NCBI GenBank assembly: GCA_002403905.1
Contig: DHIR01000023.1
Coordinates: 1-28,858 of the forward strand
Length of the DNA: 28,858 nt
Source of the DNA: Mucilaginibacter sp. UBA4741
Lineage (GTDB): Bacteria; Bacteroidota; Bacteroidia; Sphingobacteriales; Sphingobacteriaceae
Reading direction: 5' to 3'
A program made the position numbers and the translations under genes. The notes under the pieces were generated by a model. That model saw only the letters and a list, made by a program, of their open reading frames with translations. It did not search any database and was not told the origin of the DNA. Below, piece after piece: positions 25,128-28,858 of this stretch. Within the stretch, counting starts at the first letter, position 1; each line of letters opens with the position of its first letter.

Positions 25128-28100
25128 CTATCTGGCAAAATCATTCAGCATATTCACCAATAATTTGCCGGCTACCGGGTCAGTAATGGCTTTATCCAGC
25201 CTAATCTCTGACAATATAACATGTCCGCTATCATTGATCTTTACAATAGAAAAGCCTTTTATGTTATCAAGTTTGCTCATCCTTTCGGTTATATCTCCGG
25301 CTAAATAACCATGTATTTTAGTGTAAGATGCCAGCGCTTCTACATTAGGATTGCGGTTAATGCGGTACGCGCCCCAAATTGCAGATGGGCTTTCGCGTTG
25401 GTTGTTATTAAAATAGCGCGTTTCCAGTGGTTCTATACCATTAAACACGAGCGATTCGGGTATGTCCATGGTTGTGATCTCGCCATTGTCTATAAATAAA
25501 CTCCGGATATATTCGGGGTATAAACTATGCGCTATGCTGCCGCAACCGCTTAATAATACGTTTGCGCCACCCGCCACTAAGTTCCTGATGCTTTTTATCT
25601 CCTCCATGGTTGTATTGGCAGAATCGAGACCCGAGAACACATATACATCGGCCTTTTGCTTCAATACATCAGCAAATACCAGCGCCCTATTATATTTCAC
25701 GCCCAGGTAGTTAAGCGATGGGGTAATTGTTTTACCTGTTTCAAACACCTCTATTTTTTTACCCTGCAGTTGATGAGTTGCAAAACTATTTTTATCCGCT
25801 ATCACTATATCATAATCATTCTCTGAAATAGTTTTTTCATTAATTACCAGCTTTAACACCAACTTACTTTTATTAGTTTGTTTAGGCAGGCTTTGTGGAA
25901 TCATTATTTTGGGTGTTATCCAATGCCGGGTGTAGTGTTCAACTTTGGGTACAGCAACGCTGCCTGTAGCCAGTGACTTACCATTATTATCAACAATTTG
26001 CCATTGTAATTGTGATGCGGGTAAAACATTGCCATTTTCCTGGTCGTTAATAACACAAATACGCGTTGGAAGTTGGGTTCCAGCGTAAAAATTCCTGCCC
26101 CAAAGCTCGGCAGAAACCAATACCGGCCGTAATGCCTTTTGCATACCATAATATACCGGAAAGGGCTTTATACGGCTTGCCGAATAAACATTACTAAACC
26201 AGGTAACCAATGCAAAATGCATAATACCGGAAGCCTTATCATCACTTCGCCTTAAAGCCTCGGCCAATTCTTTGGTAATAAATGTCTGCGGCGTCATAAA
26301 ATAGGCCGGATCGCAATACTCATAGGTATATTTCCCTGCTAACGACTGGGGATTTTGGTGTACGTAATTATAGAACCTGGTAGCGTGCCCTGTTTCATCT
26401 GTATAACCGGTAGACATTTCCTGGCTTATCAATGGCCGGCCGGGGGTTTTATTGTTTTTTTGCCACTCTCCGTTAAAATAATTAAATACCGAATAATTGT
26501 ACCAGTTAAAGTAAGCATGTATGTCATCAATATCCCCATCATCAATATCTTTAAAGTAATCGGCACCAAATTTTTTAATATTACGCTTATAATTTGAATC
26601 AAAAACTATGGGCCGTGTCGGGTCAATTACCCGCATCTGCTTAACCACATCCGATATGATCTTCATTTTTACTTTTACACGTTCGGGATCCGGGTCATTA
26701 TCATAAAACTTCATTTCGTTGTTTACCGTCCATAGCAACAGGGAAGGATGGTTACGGTACTTTTTCAGCAGATCATAAAACTCATATTTCCACAAATCTA
26801 CCAGGTTTTGCGTGGGCATACTACTGTTAAGAAATAACCAGGGCCAGGTGCCTTCATAACTTACCCCTATGCCATTTTTATCAAATGCATCCATCCAGGT
26901 TTCGGTAGCCGGTACAGTATGTGTACGCGTTACCATTGTATTTCCCTTGCGCATTAGTTTGGTGAATTTATCGGCAAGGGCGGTATCATTAGGAGCCAAA
27001 GGCAGTGAGGTATGATCGGCACCACGCAGCCAGTAACGCTTGCCGTTTAGGTACAGGTAATCGCCTACAGACTTAAAAGTACGAAAGCCCGACCTGATCA
27101 TTTTTGAATCAATCACCTTGTTGTTACCGGTCAATAAATTAAACTTAAAGTCATACAAATTTGGATGCTCTGGCGACCATAACAGCGGCCGCAGGTGGTT
27201 AACGCTATAGGTAAAAACCTTCTCCTCGCCGGCTTTAAGTTCAAGCTGTTTTAATGATGTGTTATTGTACAATACATCCTTTTTTTCGTTACCGGCAATA
27301 CCGGTATTAATAGAGAAAACCGCAGGCTTGTCTGCATAATTTTTTACGGTGATATCAAAATCGGCACCGTTAAGGTTTGATTTAATAAATATATCTTCAA
27401 TACGCAGCGGATCGGTGATAGTAAGTGATACCGGCTGCCAAATTCCGGCAGGGCCATCGCCAAGCATCCCGTGGGCCATATCTTTCACCATGTTTTGAGT
27501 TACCGCAACAGTTACCGCCACATCAACCACTTTGTCTCCGTCCTTTATATCTTTTACATAATCCCTTATCACCTTTACCACTACCAGGTTTTTACCCGGT
27601 TTTAGTATTTTTGATGCATCCACCTGGAAATTACCAAACATGCCTATATGGCTGCCGGCCTTTATGCCATTGATATAAACTTCGGCCACTTTAGCAACAG
27701 CATCAAATGAAAGCTGCATATTTTTACCACTAATATTTTGCGGCAGGTTAAGCCATTGGCGGTACCAGCCTATGCTGGTATTTTTATAATCAAAGGTATA
27801 TGCCGCGCAACGGTCGGTTTCTTTTTGATAAAAGTTGTCGGATACACCTTTGCTGGCCGTATTATATCTTTCGCCATGCAACCATACCCTAATCGGACTC
27901 CAAAAATTGGGGACGGTTAATACATGCCAGTTGTTATCATTTTCATTTGGCATAATCGCTTTTGCATCATCAGTAATTTCATACCCGGGCGAAAACAGCC
28001 ACTTACCATTTAAAGATATTGAGGTACGGCCGCTACCCACATTAGTTATTTGTATAGGTTTATAAGCCGCGCGTTCCTGTTTACGCTGTACCTCTTTATC

Positions 28101-28754
28101 CCTGGTAATGGCTGCATATTCCTGAACATTACCGGCAGGCAGCTCATTAGCACTAATAGCTTTAATAGACAGATCATCAAACTCATTGGTTATCCAACTG
28201 CCCCCTAATGTCACCTTACCGTTAGGCGACAAATTACTAAGCTTATCGGCCACATCAATACGTGGTAAAAGTTCATTATTTAAAAACACACGTATCCGGT
28301 TATCGGCTACCTGTATTTTAAAGTAATACCATTTTCCGGGCATTGGTTGAAAATCAAGCGCGCGCAGTGCCAAAAAATCATCAGAGCCCATATAACCAAG
28401 GCGGGCCAGGTACAAATCTTTTTGTATCCCGCCTTTTAACATTAGTATATACCGGTCATCGCGGTTGCCTGCCCTGAAACCCGCGCATATCTGAACCTGA
28501 TCTGCACTTGCGGGCACTCGGGCTTTAAACTTAATTTCGTAATTCTGCCATTTATAATCACCAAAACTTAGGTAAGCATCTTTAGTTGTTAATACAGAAT
28601 TAGCTATTATACATGCCCCCCTGCCTGTTTTTTCATAGCTGGTATTTGCCGAATCAAAATTTTCAGTCAGTTTAAAACTAAACTGACCATATAATTTTGA
28701 TACGGTCAAGATAACAAGCAGGTTGATTATAAAAAGCTTCAGTAATTTTTTCAT
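25128..28754 (-). CDS. Secreted GH2 family glycosidase with N-terminal laminin-G-like domain
   Basis: This 1208-residue protein has signal peptide 1-23 (SKLYGQ). Residues of about 25-205 form a concanavalin-like domain of the DUF1080/LamG kind (YEIKFKARV, GKWYYFKIQV, RVFLNNELL). Then GH2 follows: sugar-binding jelly roll (about 240-450; GWYRQWLNLP, AEVYINGIKAGSH, GPAGIWQPV), Ig-like domain (about 450-560), and the TIM barrel with LNGKRYWLRGADH, the acid/base Glu680 in LLWTVNNE and the nucleophile Glu779 in PLISQEMSTG. About 1030-1208 resembles a class-I-glutamine-amidotransferase-like fold (GGANVLLSGCGS). Specificity could be beta-galactosidase, glucuronidase or mannosidase. The gene is single, convergent with the MTHFR-like gene. 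Its upstream region runs off the window. Confidence 0.92.
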   Translation of the reverse strand: MKKLLKLFIINLLVILTVSKLYGQFSFKLTENFDSANTSYEKTGRGACIIANSVLTTKDAYLSFGDYKWQNYEIKFKARVPASADQVQICAGFRAGNRDDRYILMLKGGIQKDLYLARLGYMGSDDFLALRALDFQPMPGKWYYFKIQVADNRIRVFLNNELLPRIDVADKLSNLSPNGKVTLGGSWITNEFDDLSIKAISANELPAGNVQEYAAITRDKEVQRKQERAAYKPIQITNVGSGRTSISLNGKWLFSPGYEITDDAKAIMPNENDNNWHVLTVPNFWSPIRVWLHGERYNTASKGVSDNFYQKETDRCAAYTFDYKNTSIGWYRQWLNLPQNISGKNMQLSFDAVAKVAEVYINGIKAGSHIGMFGNFQVDASKILKPGKNLVVVKVIRDYVKDIKDGDKVVDVAVTVAVTQNMVKDMAHGMLGDGPAGIWQPVSLTITDPLRIEDIFIKSNLNGADFDITVKNYADKPAVFSINTGIAGNEKKDVLYNNTSLKQLELKAGEEKVFTYSVNHLRPLLWSPEHPNLYDFKFNLLTGNNKVIDSKMIRSGFRTFKSVGDYLYLNGKRYWLRGADHTSLPLAPNDTALADKFTKLMRKGNTMVTRTHTVPATETWMDAFDKNGIGVSYEGTWPWLFLNSSMPTQNLVDLWKYEFYDLLKKYRNHPSLLLWTVNNEMKFYDNDPDPERVKVKMKIISDVVKQMRVIDPTRPIVFDSNYKRNIKKFGADYFKDIDDGDIDDIHAYFNWYNYSVFNYFNGEWQKNNKTPGRPLISQEMSTGYTDETGHATRFYNYVHQNPQSLAGKYTYEYCDPAYFMTPQTFITKELAEALRRSDDKASGIMHFALVTWFSNVYSASRIKPFPVYYGMQKALRPVLVSAELWGRNFYAGTQLPTRICVINDQENGNVLPASQLQWQIVDNNGKSLATGSVAVPKVEHYTRHWITPKIMIPQSLPKQTNKSKLVLKLVINEKTISENDYDIVIADKNSFATHQLQGKKIEVFETGKTITPSLNYLGVKYNRALVFADVLKQKADVYVFSGLDSANTTMEEIKSIRNLVAGGANVLLSGCGSIAHSLYPEYIRSLFIDNGEITTMDIPESLVFNGIEPLETRYFNNNQRESPSAIWGAYRINRNPNVEALASYTKIHGYLAGDITERMSKLDNIKGFSIVKINDSGHVILSEIRLDKAITDPVAGKLLVNMLNDFAR

Positions 28755-28795
28755 CGGTGCAATTAATTGAGTAAGATTAGTTAATCTTTTTGATA

Positions 28796-28853
28796 GTTAG
28801 AGCCTGTTTAAAAATAGATGAATAAAATTGTTATGTGTTAGAGCCTGTTTAAA
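28796..28853. repeat. 17-base direct repeat upstream of the GH2 gene
   Basis: GTTAGAGCCTGTTTAAA occurs at 28796-28812 and again at 28837-28853, 41 bases apart, in the upstream region of the GH2 gene at the right edge. It may be an insertion-sequence end, a small repeat array or tandem regulator sites; the window ends too soon to tell. Confidence 0.7.
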
Positions 28854-28858
28854 TTTTA

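Overview
The window looks like chromosomal DNA of a glycan-degrading Bacteroidota, most likely Sphingobacteriaceae (Mucilaginibacter/Pedobacter-like). This rests on the gene families (GH2, GH29, GH92, GH130, a FucP-type permease, periplasmic c-type cytochromes), the many secreted proteins with short Lys-rich signal peptides ending near Ala-Gln, moderate-to-low GC, and start codons that mostly lack a Shine-Dalgarno sequence. The genus is an inference. No rRNA, tRNA, transposase, CRISPR array or SusC/SusD pair was seen.

Layout. Bases 1-62 hold two palindromic repeat units. Bases 76-4668 (minus strand) form one operon-like run: class I aldolase, a phosphomannomutase-like HAD protein, a small two-helix membrane protein, a GH130 mannoside phosphorylase/hydrolase and glucuronate isomerase, which together suggest cytoplasmic mannose/uronate catabolism. 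Upstream of it, past a terminator, are a secreted beta-propeller/HEAT/cytochrome c protein (4776-7034) and a stand-alone monohaem cytochrome c (7280-7681). Bases 7682-8926 carry no annotated-size gene, but hold a 31-residue membrane microprotein ORF with its own terminator and a long AT-rich tract with a phased TGACA array.

A FucP-type sugar permease (minus) and a 14-helix DHA2 efflux pump (plus) diverge around a palindromic operator candidate. Bases 12005-13885 form a tight minus-strand operon with a TsdA-like dihaem cytochrome, a secreted DsrE-like protein and a ricin-type beta-trefoil protein: a possible periplasmic sulfur-oxidation module. A terminator separates it from a GH29 fucosidase. 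Then come a SAM methyltransferase, a divergent 58-residue His-rich peptide gene with an unusually good ribosome binding site, a multidomain GH92 alpha-mannosidase, and two alpha/beta hydrolase genes, the first of which is split by a -1 frameshift. The window ends with an MTHFR-like gene lacking the usual catalytic glutamate, convergent with a 1208-residue GH2 enzyme.

Taken together, secreted GH92, GH29, GH2 and esterases would trim mannose-, fucose- and galactose/uronate-containing glycans outside the cytoplasm. FucP would import a deoxysugar or hexose, and the GH130/HAD/aldolase/UxaC operon would process products inside. The cytochromes and the sulfur-type operon look like separate respiratory accessories. 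All annotation was made by reading motifs; no database search was run.
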